A stretch of 64,000 nt of DNA, taken from Pseudoalteromonas luteoviolacea H33-S (GTDB lineage Bacteria; Pseudomonadota; Gammaproteobacteria; Enterobacterales; Alteromonadaceae). Shown piece after piece: positions 25,981-36,096 of the stretch (within the stretch, counting starts at the first letter, position 1; the number at the start of each line of letters is the position of its first letter). Location: the NCBI RefSeq assembly GCF_001625695.1, contig NZ_AUXY01000035.1, positions 1 through 64,000 on the forward strand, read 5' to 3'. Position numbers and translations under genes: made by a program. The notes beneath the pieces were generated by a model. The model had not been told where the DNA came from. It made no database searches and worked only from the letters and a program-made list of their open reading frames with translations.

Positions 25981-25988
25981 TATGACTC

Positions 25989-26756
25989 CTATTGAGCAAA
26001 GCCCGGATCTAAGCGATATGCTTTTCTCAGCATTGCTGGCCAAGCAACTTGACCACCGGTACTGCCGCTGTGCACGACTTTAGCTTGTTTGTATATATTA
26101 TCTTGAATTGGTTGTGGTACTTGTATAGCTGGCTGACCAGTCGACATAATTGCGACTTGAATTTCACACGCACGTTGTAAATCAAAAAAGCGCATGAAAG
26201 CGTCACCAATTGTTGGTCCCACTGTTAAACCACCATGGTTGACTAGGAGCATGTGATTAGTATCACCGAGATCCGACTGCAAACGAGCTCTTTCATCGTC
26301 ATTCACAGCAAGTCCCTCATAACCATGATAAGACAGTGATGGCAACGAGAACATACTGTGCTGGCTCAATGGCTGCAGTCCACCTTCAAGACTAGCCACA
26401 GCTATCGTCTCTTTGGTGTGCAAATGAATCACACAATGCGCATCCTCTCGAACTTCGTGAATTGCACTGTGAATTGTGAAGCCCGCAGGATTTATTTCAA
26501 ACGGTGTATCATCAAGAATATTGCCTTGCAGGTCTACCTTTACAAGATTAGAGGCAGTGACCTCATCAAAACTTAAGCCAAACGCATTGACTAAGTATTG
26601 ATCTGTCCCGGGTAATCTGGCTGACATATGAGTATAAATTAAATCACCCCAACGGAAATGCTCTACTAAGCGATAGCAAGCTGCAAGATCAACACGTAGT
26701 TTCCACTCTTCTTCACTTACCTTTCCCTTTAGCTTTAACTCGGGTAACTCGAACAT
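25989..26756 (-). CDS. Class II aldolase/adducin-family protein
   Basis: 255 residues with the zinc-binding pattern of the fuculose/ribulose-phosphate aldolase fold: VIHLHTKETIAVASL and later LLVNHGGLTVGPTIGDAF, with TINPAGF-like EINPAGFTIHSAIHE. It may cleave a keto-deoxy sugar acid made by the adjoining dehydratase, or be a non-catalytic adducin homologue. The acid/base residue cannot be fixed from sequence. The ATG at 26756 has AAGGAG upstream. No transporter or regulator is adjacent. Confidence 0.8.
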   Translation of the reverse strand: MFELPELKLKGKVSEEEWKLRVDLAACYRLVEHFRWGDLIYTHMSARLPGTDQYLVNAFGLSFDEVTASNLVKVDLQGNILDDTPFEINPAGFTIHSAIHEVREDAHCVIHLHTKETIAVASLEGGLQPLSQHSMFSLPSLSYHGYEGLAVNDDERARLQSDLGDTNHMLLVNHGGLTVGPTIGDAFMRFFDLQRACEIQVAIMSTGQPAIQVPQPIQDNIYKQAKVVHSGSTGGQVAWPAMLRKAYRLDPGFAQ

Positions 26757-26859
26757 CACGGCTCCTTATACTCAACATGGCGATTTTAGATGTTTAGAAG
26801 TCTAAATCACAAAAAAAAATAGTTCAACACACAGGAGTCATCCTGCGTAAATTAATTCG

Positions 26860-26889
26860 GTACTAAAAAGCCACCCAAAGGTGGCTTTT
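26860..26889 (-). terminator. Terminator after the cytochrome c gene
   Basis: Perfect 10-bp stem AAAAGCCACC/GGTGGCTTTT (26866-26875/26880-26889), 4-nt loop, followed by TTTTTAGT on the minus strand. It lies 24 bp beyond the cytochrome stop. Confidence 0.85.
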
Positions 26890-26913
26890 ATATTGATCCT
26901 AAATTTGAATCAC

Positions 26914-27237
26914 TTATTTGACTGTTGATAGATACTCAGCAATTGCTTCAAGTTCAGCATCAGAGACACTTGCCACCATGGCCTTCATCGCAGCAGACAT
27001 CCCATTGGTGCGTTTACCAGATTTAATGTCTTTCATCTGCGCCAACGTGTACTCTTTGCTTTGTCCATTGACCTTTGGATATAGCGGCATAATAGGCGCC
27101 TTACCTTCTGCCCCATGGCACGTTTGACACATTTTCGCAGTGTACAAAGCCTTACCATCTGCCGCTGCCACATTGCCGGATGCCAATATAGTTGCAGTCG
27201 TTACCGATGCGAACACAAATTGCTTTATCTTCATCAT
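26914..27237 (-). CDS. Periplasmic class I cytochrome c (c4/c5-like, single haem)
   Basis: 107 residues with a signal peptide (MMKIKQFVFASVTTATILASGNVAAA). One haem site CQTCH (about residues 37-41) and a distal Met in the TNGMSAAMKAMV region. The rest is a short helical fold ending in IAEYLSTVK. It would carry electrons in the periplasm to an oxidase or peroxidase. No oxidase genes adjoin, so the partner is unknown. Confidence 0.87.
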   Translation of the reverse strand: MMKIKQFVFASVTTATILASGNVAAADGKALYTAKMCQTCHGAEGKAPIMPLYPKVNGQSKEYTLAQMKDIKSGKRTNGMSAAMKAMVASVSDAELEAIAEYLSTVK

Positions 27238-27357
27238 ATCATTTCTCTTTTTTGACGGTTATTTAACCAGTGTAGTAGACCCAAAGCCGCTCTACACAAT
27301 TACTTATTCGGATTTAAAAAATGAACCGAGTCAATAAAGAAAAATGAGATAAATAAA

Positions 27358-27903
27358 CTACCAGACTAAGTCATCAGGGACTTCGAAATCCGCATACGGA
27401 TCATCATCGTCCTTTTTATCACTGGTGTCTTCTACATGGAAAACAATATACTTTTCATCGACTTCGGCAATTTTTCTCGCAGGCTCATCTTCCAGTACAT
27501 AAAACTGACTTTCCAATACACAAATGGCCAAGCGGCCTTTGGATAAAGCTTGCTGTGTCGACTCATTAACATCTAATTCCTTTACTTTATTTTCGAAAGT
27601 GAAGTTAAATGTGCGGTCGCCCCTAATTTCTTCTTGATTATGATGCTCAAGAATTTGCTTCACACGAGCAACTTGCTCACGTTCTTTTAAGTCATCTTGT
27701 TTTGCTTTATTCAGCGCTTCTGCTTTTTGCTGCTGTGCAAGCTTGGTCTGCTCAATATGCTTTTGCAGATCCGTTTGGTCGCTCGTTGCGCCTTTTTTCT
27801 TTTTCTTCTTTTGCTGTTTGCGCTTTTCCGTTTTAGCAACTTTCATTTTGTGCTCAGTTGTCAAACCGGCTTTTAACAGCTGATCCTGTAGAGAACCCAT
27901 CAT
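27358..27903 (-). CDS. DUF2058 protein (YaiL family)
   Basis: 181 residues. It has an N-terminal LQDQLLKAGLTTEHKMKVAK and a Lys-run (QQKKKKKKG), then a predicted coiled coil (40-90) and a beta-rich end. The order and composition match the DUF2058 family, often described as nucleoprotein/polynucleotide-associated proteins. The basic tract suggests nucleic-acid binding. The acidic tail (DKKDDDDPYADFEVPDDLVW) is striking. The function is unknown. A second ATG at 27900 is better spaced from GGAG. Confidence 0.8.
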   Translation of the reverse strand: MMGSLQDQLLKAGLTTEHKMKVAKTEKRKQQKKKKKKGATSDQTDLQKHIEQTKLAQQQKAEALNKAKQDDLKEREQVARVKQILEHHNQEEIRGDRTFNFTFENKVKELDVNESTQQALSKGRLAICVLESQFYVLEDEPARKIAEVDEKYIVFHVEDTSDKKDDDDPYADFEVPDDLVW

Positions 27904-28154
27904 GTCACTCCATCAATCTAAACTTGCCGCCATTTTAATACCAAACTGGGCAAATCTCTAAATAATTTCTCTCATGACGCAGTAAAACAACCTGACAAAT
28001 ATAGGAAACAAACACCTTCCCTTGTCCTCTGCCCACTAATCTACCAAGTTCATCGAAGTAATTTATGATGTATAACAAGTTTTTACTTCTTTTTAGAGCA
28101 AAAGCGTCGTCAAAAGTAGATAATAATATTGCACTCAAATTAAGAAACTAGAAC

Positions 28155-29306
28155 ATGCCCATATTTCATTTGCTATCGTGCTCAATCGTTGTATTTTTTG
28201 TGTTGTATGCCCCACAACCGTTATTGGCCATGTTCGCCGAACACTACCAAGTCAGTCCAGCCAAAGCAGGGCTATTAATGACAGTCACCATGCTACCACT
28301 TGCTGTAGCGCCTATTTTCTATGGTCTGGTTTTAACTCGGCGATGTAAGTTAACAATGTTGCGATACACCATGCTTGCGCTAGCAGTATGCTGCCTCGTC
28401 ATTAGCGTCACTCAGCAATTCGAAATCTTCTTATTCATGCGATTTATCGAAGGCTTAATGCTTCCGGCGGCACTCACATCTATGACAAGCTACATTGGCC
28501 AAACTTGGCAGGGACAAAACCTTCGAGAAAAAATGACATGGTATGTGGGTAGTACCATAGTTGGTGGTTATGCAGGGCGCGCATTAGCAGCAAACTTTAC
28601 TAACTGGTGGGGATTTGAGAGTTTTTACCTGTTCAATGCAGGGTTACTGATCGTGCTCGCGTTGATGATCCGCCCCACACCTAAAGAGCAAAACGATGCC
28701 AAGCCAATTATCTCTCCAAAAGACTATCTAAAGCCGTTAAAAACAACTCAACTACTGCGCTTATACAGCGCGGTATTTTGTATGTTTTTTTGTTTTTCAG
28801 CCTTACTTAATTACTTACCTTTTATTTTAAGTAATGAATATGACATAAAGGACCCATCTACCATAGCTTGGGTTTACAGCGGTTATTTAATTGGCGCAAT
28901 TATCTCCATGTTAACGCCTTTTTTATCCAAGATCTCACGTAACAATTGGCTGATTTTAAGCGTCTTATTCGCTGTATATTCAACAAGTTTACTGATTATG
29001 CAGTGGCGTAATTTAGATACATTTGTCGCGATGTTCACATTGTTTTGCGCCTGTATGTTCATGATACATGCAAGCGCTGCGCCTTTGGCCAATGAAATCA
29101 GTACAGCCAATGCCGGTGTCACTAATGGTGCGTATGTATCATTTTACTACTGTGGAGGTGCACTGGGCACTTTTGTACCCGGCTTCATTTATCAACTTTA
29201 TGGCATGCACGTCTTTTTATTGAGTTTGTTGCTTGTCTGTATAACCGGAGGCTATTTAACATTGCTCAATTACCGTTCTGGCAAAGTAACCCAGCTAGGC
29301 TCGTGA
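28155..29306 (+). CDS. Major facilitator superfamily transporter (YnfM-like)
   Basis: 383 residues with about 12 hydrophobic helices. The early PAKAGLLMTVTMLPLAVAP and the loop VLTRRCKL are MFS features, and FLFMRFIEGLMLPAALTSM is typical of the YnfM-type drug/arabinose-like efflux branch. The substrate is unknown. Its last 37 bp overlap the 3' end of the convergent deacylase gene. Confidence 0.78.
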   Translation: MPIFHLLSCSIVVFFVLYAPQPLLAMFAEHYQVSPAKAGLLMTVTMLPLAVAPIFYGLVLTRRCKLTMLRYTMLALAVCCLVISVTQQFEIFLFMRFIEGLMLPAALTSMTSYIGQTWQGQNLREKMTWYVGSTIVGGYAGRALAANFTNWWGFESFYLFNAGLLIVLALMIRPTPKEQNDAKPIISPKDYLKPLKTTQLLRLYSAVFCMFFCFSALLNYLPFILSNEYDIKDPSTIAWVYSGYLIGAIISMLTPFLSKISRNNWLILSVLFAVYSTSLLIMQWRNLDTFVAMFTLFCACMFMIHASAAPLANEISTANAGVTNGAYVSFYYCGGALGTFVPGFIYQLYGMHVFLLSLLLVCITGGYLTLLNYRSGKVTQLGS

Positions 29307-29773
29307 CCACTGTTTTGCCAAAAGACTTTTAAATCTTCAAGCGTTAGTACCCATGTTTTGTCATTTTCAAATGGGTGGCACTGCCATTGCTCAGCGTGTG
29401 TTAACTCCCTATCAAGCCATAATTCGACCTGCTTATGCTCATCGTTGAGTGTTGCCAAGGCGGAAACACAGCCGGGCTTCACTTTTAAGTATTTTTCTAA
29501 CCGCTCACTAGAGCAAAACCCTAACCGAGATACACCTTGTTGTTTTGACAGTGTTTTTAAATCTAATTGTTTGTCAGATAATGTAATGACCAAAAAATGA
29601 CGTTTACCATAATTATCTCTCAGAAATAGGTTTTTTAACCCTACCCCTGCTCTTTCAAGACCAATCTCATTTGCTATGGTGCAATTATCCAAAGGCACAT
29701 GTTGATAGCTTATATAGTCAATGCCTAGCTGTGCTAATTGCTCAGCAAGTAAGTCAGAGCTAGGTAAACTCAC
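29270..29773 (-). CDS. Prolyl-tRNA deacylase family protein (ProX/YbaK)
   Basis: 167 residues with the YbaK/ProRS-editing (INS) fold. LKNLFLRDNYGKRHFLVIT and VSRLGFCSSERLEKYL are typical; the family hydrolyses mischarged Ala-tRNA(Pro). The GTG at 29773 overlaps the stop codon of the lipoprotein gene (GTGA) and has GAGGG 9 nt upstream; the TTG at 29779 is the alternative. It is convergent with and overlaps the MFS gene. Confidence 0.82.
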   Translation of the reverse strand: MSLPSSDLLAEQLAQLGIDYISYQHVPLDNCTIANEIGLERAGVGLKNLFLRDNYGKRHFLVITLSDKQLDLKTLSKQQGVSRLGFCSSERLEKYLKVKPGCVSALATLNDEHKQVELWLDRELTHAEQWQCHPFENDKTWVLTLEDLKVFWQNSGHEPSWVTLPER

Positions 29774-30156
29774 AAGCAACGCCCTCGCAATTGCACACTG
29801 CGTTGACGCCAGTACACATTGTCAATATTGTAACCTGCCTGACAATAGGCTTCGTCTTTTAGTGCTTGCTGTAATAGGCTGACCGCTTTATCTTCTAAAG
29901 CTAATTTTAACTCCGGTGATTCCTCAACCCGTTTAAACTCTGAGAATTTTTCTAGCTGTTTTTTTGTAATTGGTTTGTTTTTAGCTAATTCCATCTGCGG
30001 AGTGCGTTTTACCGTAACGACGAAAGCAAATTCCGACTGCCCGTTTTCATTTTTACGCTTATGCAAAGTTTGCTTTTCAACTTCGAAGGCTGGCTTTGGT
30101 ACAGAGCTGCAAGCTACCAAAAGGGTTGACAAGAGCAACAAAAATAGACGACTCAT
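29770..30156 (-). CDS. Small lipoprotein of unknown function
   Basis: 128 residues. The signal peptide MSRLFLLLLSTLLVAC ends in a lipobox with Cys at about residue 16. The mature protein is soluble and helical/charged (ALEDKAVSLLQQALKD...) and ends RGRCL, giving two more Cys that may form a disulfide. The ATG at 30156 is chosen for AGGA 6 nt upstream; longer in-frame starts to 30270 have no signal peptide. The stop overlaps the start of the deacylase gene, so the two are coupled. No family is recognised. Confidence 0.68.
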   Translation of the reverse strand: MSRLFLLLLSTLLVACSSVPKPAFEVEKQTLHKRKNENGQSEFAFVVTVKRTPQMELAKNKPITKKQLEKFSEFKRVEESPELKLALEDKAVSLLQQALKDEAYCQAGYNIDNVYWRQRSVQLRGRCL

Positions 30157-30228
30157 AATTTTCCTATCCATAATTTTGCCCCAGTGTACCAAAGCTAGTC
30201 GTATTTTTGAGTTTTTTAAGAAAAAAAC

Positions 30229-30257
30229 TTGACGCGAGGTGCAAAAGCCTTTAAATT
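30229..30257 (+). promoter_or_regulatory. Stable-RNA promoter for the tRNA-Ala genes
   Basis: TTGACG (30229-30234), a 17-bp spacer and TAAATT (30252-30257) with the GC-rich discriminator TCGCCTCG, 23 bp before the first tRNA. Confidence 0.75.
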
Positions 30258-30280
30258 TCGCCTCGTCCAAAAGACATGTT

Positions 30281-30356
30281 GGGGCTATAGCTCAGCTGGG
30301 AGAGCGCCTGCCTTGCACGCAGGAGGTCAGCAGTTCGATCCTGCTTAGCTCCACCA
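30281..30356 (+). tRNA. tRNA-Ala (anticodon TGC), copy 1
   Basis: 76 nt including CCA. Acceptor GGGGCTA pairs with TAGCTCC with one G-T; the D-arm is GCTC/GAGC; the anticodon stem CCTGC/GCAGG encloses CTTGCAC, giving TGC; the T-arm is AGCAG-TTCGATC-CTGCT. Confidence 0.96.
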
Positions 30357-30386
30357 ATTTTTCTTTTAGATATTCCCAAATAAAGT

Positions 30387-30462
30387 GGGGCTATAGCTCA
30401 GCTGGGAGAGCGCCTGCCTTGCACGCAGGAGGTCAGCAGTTCGATCCTGCTTAGCTCCACCA
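30387..30462 (+). tRNA. tRNA-Ala (anticodon TGC), copy 2
   Basis: 76 nt, base-for-base identical to copy 1, beginning 30 nt after its CCA end. The 3' end is only 5 nt from the stop codon of the convergent proA gene. Confidence 0.96.
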
Positions 30463-30467
30463 CTTTT

Positions 30468-31712
30468 CTACTCTCTGATATTTCCAGATCCGTTTACTAA
30501 ATATTTTTCTGTTGTTAAAGACTCAAGTCCCATTGGACCATAAGCGTGTAACTTAGTTGTTGCGATGCCAATTTCTGCACCTAAACCTAATTGACCGCCG
30601 TCACTAAATCGTGAAGACGCGTTGACCATCACCACTGATGCATCAACTTGCGCTTGAAACTGTTGAGCCGCTTGCGCTGAGCTTGTGCAGATCACTTCTG
30701 TATGATGACTACCAAATTGGTCAATATGCGCCAACGCCCCAGCTAAATCCTCAACAATGCGAACCGCAATTTCAAGCCCTAGATATTCTTGACCAAATTG
30801 ATCGTCTGATAAGATATTTGCACAGCTAAAATAAGCAGCCGAAGACTGGCAAGCATGCACCTGAACCCCTGCCTGACTTAATACTTCACGCACTTTTGGT
30901 AAAAGGATTGGCGCAATAGATTGATGAACTAACAAGCCCTCTAACGCGTTACATACGCCTGTTCTTTGTGTTTTACCATTCAGTAACAGCGCAATCGCCA
31001 TGTCGAGATCAGCATCCTTATCAACGTATAGGTGACACACGCCTTTGAAATGTTGGATCACCGGAATAGCGCTATGTTTAGTCACAAATTCAATCAGCCC
31101 TTCACCACCGCGCGGTATCACCAAATCGATATCGTCTTTTTGCTGCATCAGTTCAAGCAGCAAAGCCCTATCTGGGTCTGGCACAACCGTGATTAATTCA
31201 GCTGGCAAGTCATACTCTTTCAGTACGTTGTGCAGTGTGTTAGCAATGGCCAACGAGCTGTTCAACGCTTCTTTGCCACCTCGCAATATTACCCCATTAC
31301 CAGATTTGAAACACAATGCGCCCGCATCCGCGGTTACATTCGGTCTTGCTTCGTAAATCATGCAAATAACCCCAAGTGGTACACGCATTTTTTGCACTTC
31401 TATGCCACTTGCTTGTTTACCTAGTATTCGCTTTTCTCCTACAGGATCTGGTAACTGCGCGACATCCTCCAGCCCTGATGCCATATCTTCAATACGTGTA
31501 GGGGTTAAAGTGAGGCGATCTATCATTGCCGCAGACAAGTTATTTTCATTAGCCGCTTGTAGGTCTAATTCATTAGCTTGTTGAATTTCGCATTTACTTG
31601 CTCGAATAGCCGCAGCCATCGCATTCAATATGGTATTTTTCTGCTCAGTATCCAATATAGCGAGCTTTTTCGCAGCAATAGCAGCATTTTTTGCTAAATT
31701 TGTGATTAACGT
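30468..31712 (-). CDS. proA: Gamma-glutamyl phosphate reductase ProA
   Basis: 414 residues (family about 417). The catalytic Cys is in GKTQRTGVCNALEGLL, and EARPNVTADAGALCFKSGN binds NADPH. It converts glutamyl 5-phosphate to the semialdehyde for proline synthesis. proB is not adjacent, so the pathway genes are split. The ATG at 31712 is favoured over the ATG at 31730, whose AGG lies too near. There is no terminator between it and the tRNAs. Confidence 0.94.
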   Translation of the reverse strand, partial: TLITNLAKNAAIAAKKLAILDTEQKNTILNAMAAAIRASKCEIQQANELDLQAANENNLSAAMIDRLTLTPTRIEDMASGLEDVAQLPDPVGEKRILGKQASGIEVQKMRVPLGVICMIYEARPNVTADAGALCFKSGNGVILRGGKEALNSSLAIANTLHNVLKEYDLPAELITVVPDPDRALLLELMQQKDDIDLVIPRGGEGLIEFVTKHSAIPVIQHFKGVCHLYVDKDADLDMAIALLLNGKTQRTGVCNALEGLLVHQSIAPILLPKVREVLSQAGVQVHACQSSAAYFSCANILSDDQFGQEYLGLEIAVRIVEDLAGALAHIDQFGSHHTEVICTSSAQAAQQFQAQVDASVVMVNASSRFSDGGQLGLGAEIGIATTKLHAYGPMGLESLTTEKYLVNGSGNIRE

Positions 31713-31986
31713 CATTCTCTTTTCTCTCATTCCTAGTACTTAAATGCAGGGCTTTATAAGCCATTACACTCTCATTGATAATACGCATGTTCAAAGCTTC
31801 GGGTAAAGTGAATATTGTTTAAATCACATCCACTTCTTAGACCAAGTCGACCTTCTATTAATGACATGAGGAATGATAAAAATAGCGAAATTTTAATAAC
31901 TTATTCTCTTTTTTGACTTATTTACTATGATATAACCGAGCTAACACTATACTAATATTCAATGAGCTAACTAGGCTGGAGAGTTT

Positions 31987-33843
31987 ATGTCGGCTATTTA
32001 TATTGCCGCGATTGCCATATTTTCTGTATTTGCCCAATGGCTAGCATGGGTTGCTAAAGTACCCGCAATCTTGTTTTTATTATTAACCGGTTTATTACTT
32101 GGCCCGGTATCCGGGGTGTTAGATCCTGACCAATTACTTGGGGACTTACTCTTTCCCGTCGTTTCCTTGTCTGTCGCCATTATTCTTTTTGAAGGCTCAT
32201 TAACACTTCATTTTAGGGAGCTAAAAGGCATTGGCAAGGTGGTTAGAAACTTATGCTCAATCGGCATGCTGACCACATTTATCATCATTACGGCCTGTGC
32301 CATCTATGTGTTAGAGCTTGATTGGCCTGTGGCTGCAGTACTTGGCGCAGTTTTGGTCGTTACTGGTCCGACAGTCATTGCTCCAATGCTCAATGCAATG
32401 CGTCCAACCAAGGATATTGATAGAATCTTACGTTGGGAAGGGATAGTCATTGACCCTATTGGCGCATTATTCGCTGTTTTAGTGTTCGAAGCTGTCAGCT
32501 TGGTTGGGAAAGACGGGGTGTTTAGTCACACCTTAATGGCTTTGTTTTCTACGCTCGGTGTCGGGCTCAGCGTAGGCATTATTTCTGGCTGGTTTACTAG
32601 CTTGATCATTCGCAAAGAGTGGTTGCCATTTGAGCTACATAAATTTGGCATATTGGCGTTAGTGCTTATGAGCTTTACGTTATCAAATCACTTAAGCCAT
32701 GAGTCAGGGTTACTCGCAGTCACTATTTTTGGGATATGGCTTGCTAATCAAGATGATTTGGAAATTGACGCTGTGCTTGAATTTAAAGAAGACTTATCCA
32801 TGATCTTAATCTCTAGTCTATTCATTTTACTTGCAGCGCGATTAAAACTTGAGGAACTCATGATGTTAGACAGCGGCATCTTTTGGTTTCTTGCCGTCGT
32901 ATTATTTGTCGCAAGGCCACTGAGCATTGCCGTATCAACGTTTAACAGTGATATTCCTTTTAAATCTAGACTCATGCTTGCCTGGATTGCACCTCGCGGT
33001 ATCGTGGCTGCTGCAGTTGGCTCAGTCTTTGCTCTGAGCATGGCACAATCTGGTCATCCTGATGCGGCAAAAATAGTACCTTTGATTTTTACTGTCATCA
33101 TAGTCACGGTGATCTTACAGAGTCTCACTGCCACACCATTAGCTCGTTTACTCGGTGTTAGGCAACCCAGTCCGAATACTTTACTCATCATAGGCGCTAA
33201 TCACGTAGCTAGAGCCATAGCATGCGGGCTAAAAGAGCAAAGTATTGATGTCTACTTATCAGATCCCGCTTGGGAAAACTGCAAGATGGCAAGAATGGAC
33301 GGATTACCTTGCTACTATGGTAACCCTCAATCAGAGCATGCAGAGCGCTACCTGCCGCTTACCAGCCTTCACTCTGTATTGGCACTGTCGCCTAATAGGC
33401 ACCATAACGCACTCGGCGTACAATACTTTTCGCATCTGCTAGATGAGCAAAGCGTTTACTCATTAAAGTCTTCGACTAACCATGCAAAAGCCAATAAAGA
33501 CAGCGCGACATTTTTATCTCGTCAAATATTATTTGGTGATACAGGCAACTACGCCAAGCTTAGTAGCCTAATGGCAAAAGGCGGCAAGGTAAGTGCAACT
33601 CGATTGTCTGAGGAGTTTAGCTGGGAGCAATATTTAGAAGTGAATAAAGAGGCAATCCCACTATTTATTATTTCTGAGCAGAAAAAAGAAGATGATCCAC
33701 TGTCAATTAGACCTTTTACGTCTGAAGATAAAAAACAACCAGAGCAAGGTGACAGAATTTTGGCTTTGCAGCCGCCAAAAATGTCAATTTTAAAGGACTC
33801 AGTAAATAAAGAAGCTTCTATTGGAGAAAAGCTCAATAGCTAA
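31987..33843 (+). CDS. CPA1-type cation:proton antiporter with a RCK/TrkA-N-like domain
   Basis: 618 residues. The N-terminal 390 residues hold about 12-13 helices of the Na+/H+ exchanger fold, with the conserved TGPTVIAPML and IDPIGALFAVL (the latter carries the Asp typical of ion sites). A Rossmann-like segment LLIIGANHVARAIACG (about 402-417) marks an RCK-N-type regulatory domain that may bind a nucleotide; a variable acidic tail follows. It would exchange Na+ or K+ for H+ in the inner membrane. GGAG lies 6 nt before the ATG. Confidence 0.83.
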   Translation: MSAIYIAAIAIFSVFAQWLAWVAKVPAILFLLLTGLLLGPVSGVLDPDQLLGDLLFPVVSLSVAIILFEGSLTLHFRELKGIGKVVRNLCSIGMLTTFIIITACAIYVLELDWPVAAVLGAVLVVTGPTVIAPMLNAMRPTKDIDRILRWEGIVIDPIGALFAVLVFEAVSLVGKDGVFSHTLMALFSTLGVGLSVGIISGWFTSLIIRKEWLPFELHKFGILALVLMSFTLSNHLSHESGLLAVTIFGIWLANQDDLEIDAVLEFKEDLSMILISSLFILLAARLKLEELMMLDSGIFWFLAVVLFVARPLSIAVSTFNSDIPFKSRLMLAWIAPRGIVAAAVGSVFALSMAQSGHPDAAKIVPLIFTVIIVTVILQSLTATPLARLLGVRQPSPNTLLIIGANHVARAIACGLKEQSIDVYLSDPAWENCKMARMDGLPCYYGNPQSEHAERYLPLTSLHSVLALSPNRHHNALGVQYFSHLLDEQSVYSLKSSTNHAKANKDSATFLSRQILFGDTGNYAKLSSLMAKGGKVSATRLSEEFSWEQYLEVNKEAIPLFIISEQKKEDDPLSIRPFTSEDKKQPEQGDRILALQPPKMSILKDSVNKEASIGEKLNS

Positions 33844-33852
33844 ACCGATAAA

Positions 33853-34488
33853 CTAATTAAGCATTCTTGCCCGTTTAATCACACTCTCGGGCATTTTTTT
33901 TGCCAATTTTGCCAGTGCCATTTCAATTTGCTTATGTATTGATTTATCAGCAACAACCGCGTGGAATAGCCAACGATAAGCATCTTCATAATCTCTCGGG
34001 CTGCCAAACCCTTGATTAAATAACCCCACCAAACGTAACTGCGCCTTTAAGTTACCAAGTGCAGCAGCTTCACGTAAATAAACTATGGCCATGGCTTTGT
34101 CTGCTTGTACAAGTTGACCTACATCATAATAGCGCCCTAATTGCTCCAGTGCTGCCGCTAAGCCTTGCTGAGCAGCTTGGCGCATGTAATATAACCCAAG
34201 CTCCACGTCACGCTCAACACACACAGCGTACGCTAACATATCACCATACAAAAATTGATACGAAGGCAAACCCATTATTTCTGCTCGGGCTTCAATATCT
34301 TGTACCAATTGGCAATCATCTGCTTTTACTCGCTGTAGATGTTGGTTATTGTTGATTAAAGTGATCAATTCATCTTGCGTATACAAAGGAACAGCTTCAA
34401 TTTGTTCATTGGCCAAAGCGTGTCCAGCGAAACTAAAACCGAGCAGTAATAAAGGGAGTCGAAGTGTTTTAATCATAACTTTTAGCAT
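33853..34488 (-). CDS. motX: Sodium-driven flagellar motor protein MotX
   Basis: 211 residues. A signal peptide (ending AGHALA) is followed by Sel1-type repeats (GLYYMRQAAQQGLAAALEQLGRYYDVG and AIVYLREAAALGNLKAQLRLVGLF). ADDCQLVQDIEARA and FLYGDMLAYAVCVERDVE match Vibrio MotX as I remember it, and the place next to purA is the same as in Vibrio cholerae. MotX with MotY forms the T-ring that holds Na+ stators around the polar flagellum. An ATG at 34476 is a possible alternative start. Confidence 0.82.
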   Translation of the reverse strand: MLKVMIKTLRLPLLLLGFSFAGHALANEQIEAVPLYTQDELITLINNNQHLQRVKADDCQLVQDIEARAEIMGLPSYQFLYGDMLAYAVCVERDVELGLYYMRQAAQQGLAAALEQLGRYYDVGQLVQADKAMAIVYLREAAALGNLKAQLRLVGLFNQGFGSPRDYEDAYRWLFHAVVADKSIHKQIEMALAKLAKKMPESVIKRARMLN

Positions 34489-34557
34489 TTAATATGAGTC
34501 TAAAAATATGAATACAAAAAGCGTACCAAATTATCATGGGAAGCTTATTTCAGGCAT

Positions 34558-34586
34558 AAAAAAAGCTGCCGTAGCAGCTTTTTTTT
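34558..34586 (-). terminator. purA terminator
   Basis: 6-bp core stem AGCTGC/GCAGCT (34564-34569/34574-34579) extended by A/T pairs, a 4-nt loop and long A and T runs either side, so it can work in both directions. It lies just past the purA stop. Confidence 0.88.
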
Positions 34587-34594
34587 AACTTTAA

Positions 34595-35932
<1,338 letters not shown>

Positions 35933-36035
35933 TTAGGCGCAGATTTTACCAGAAAAGGCAGGTGGAAATCACCCTGTTTCGAATGATTTTTCTTCAGTCA
36001 ATTTGATATTAGATAAAACTGTTTGAAATAAATAC

Positions 36036-36065
36036 AAAAAAGCCCGACATAACGCGGGCTTTTTA
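36036..36065 (-). terminator. hflC terminator
   Basis: 6-bp stem AGCCCG/CGGGCT (36041-36046/36055-36060), 8-nt loop, flanked by A and T runs. It lies 32 bp past hflC and separates it from purA. Confidence 0.85.
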
Positions 36066-36096
36066 TTTCAGTTAAATGACATTACAAGCACAAAGG

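Noticed and set aside
27904..28154. ORF of 67 codons on the minus strand at 27935-28138
   Set aside because: No ribosome site, odd composition and no family resemblance; it is best treated as intergenic.
30281..30462. Tandem tRNA-Ala copies as a repeat-mediated assembly artefact
   Set aside because: The spacer between copies differs from the flanks and the arrangement is biologically common, so a real tandem duplication is simpler.
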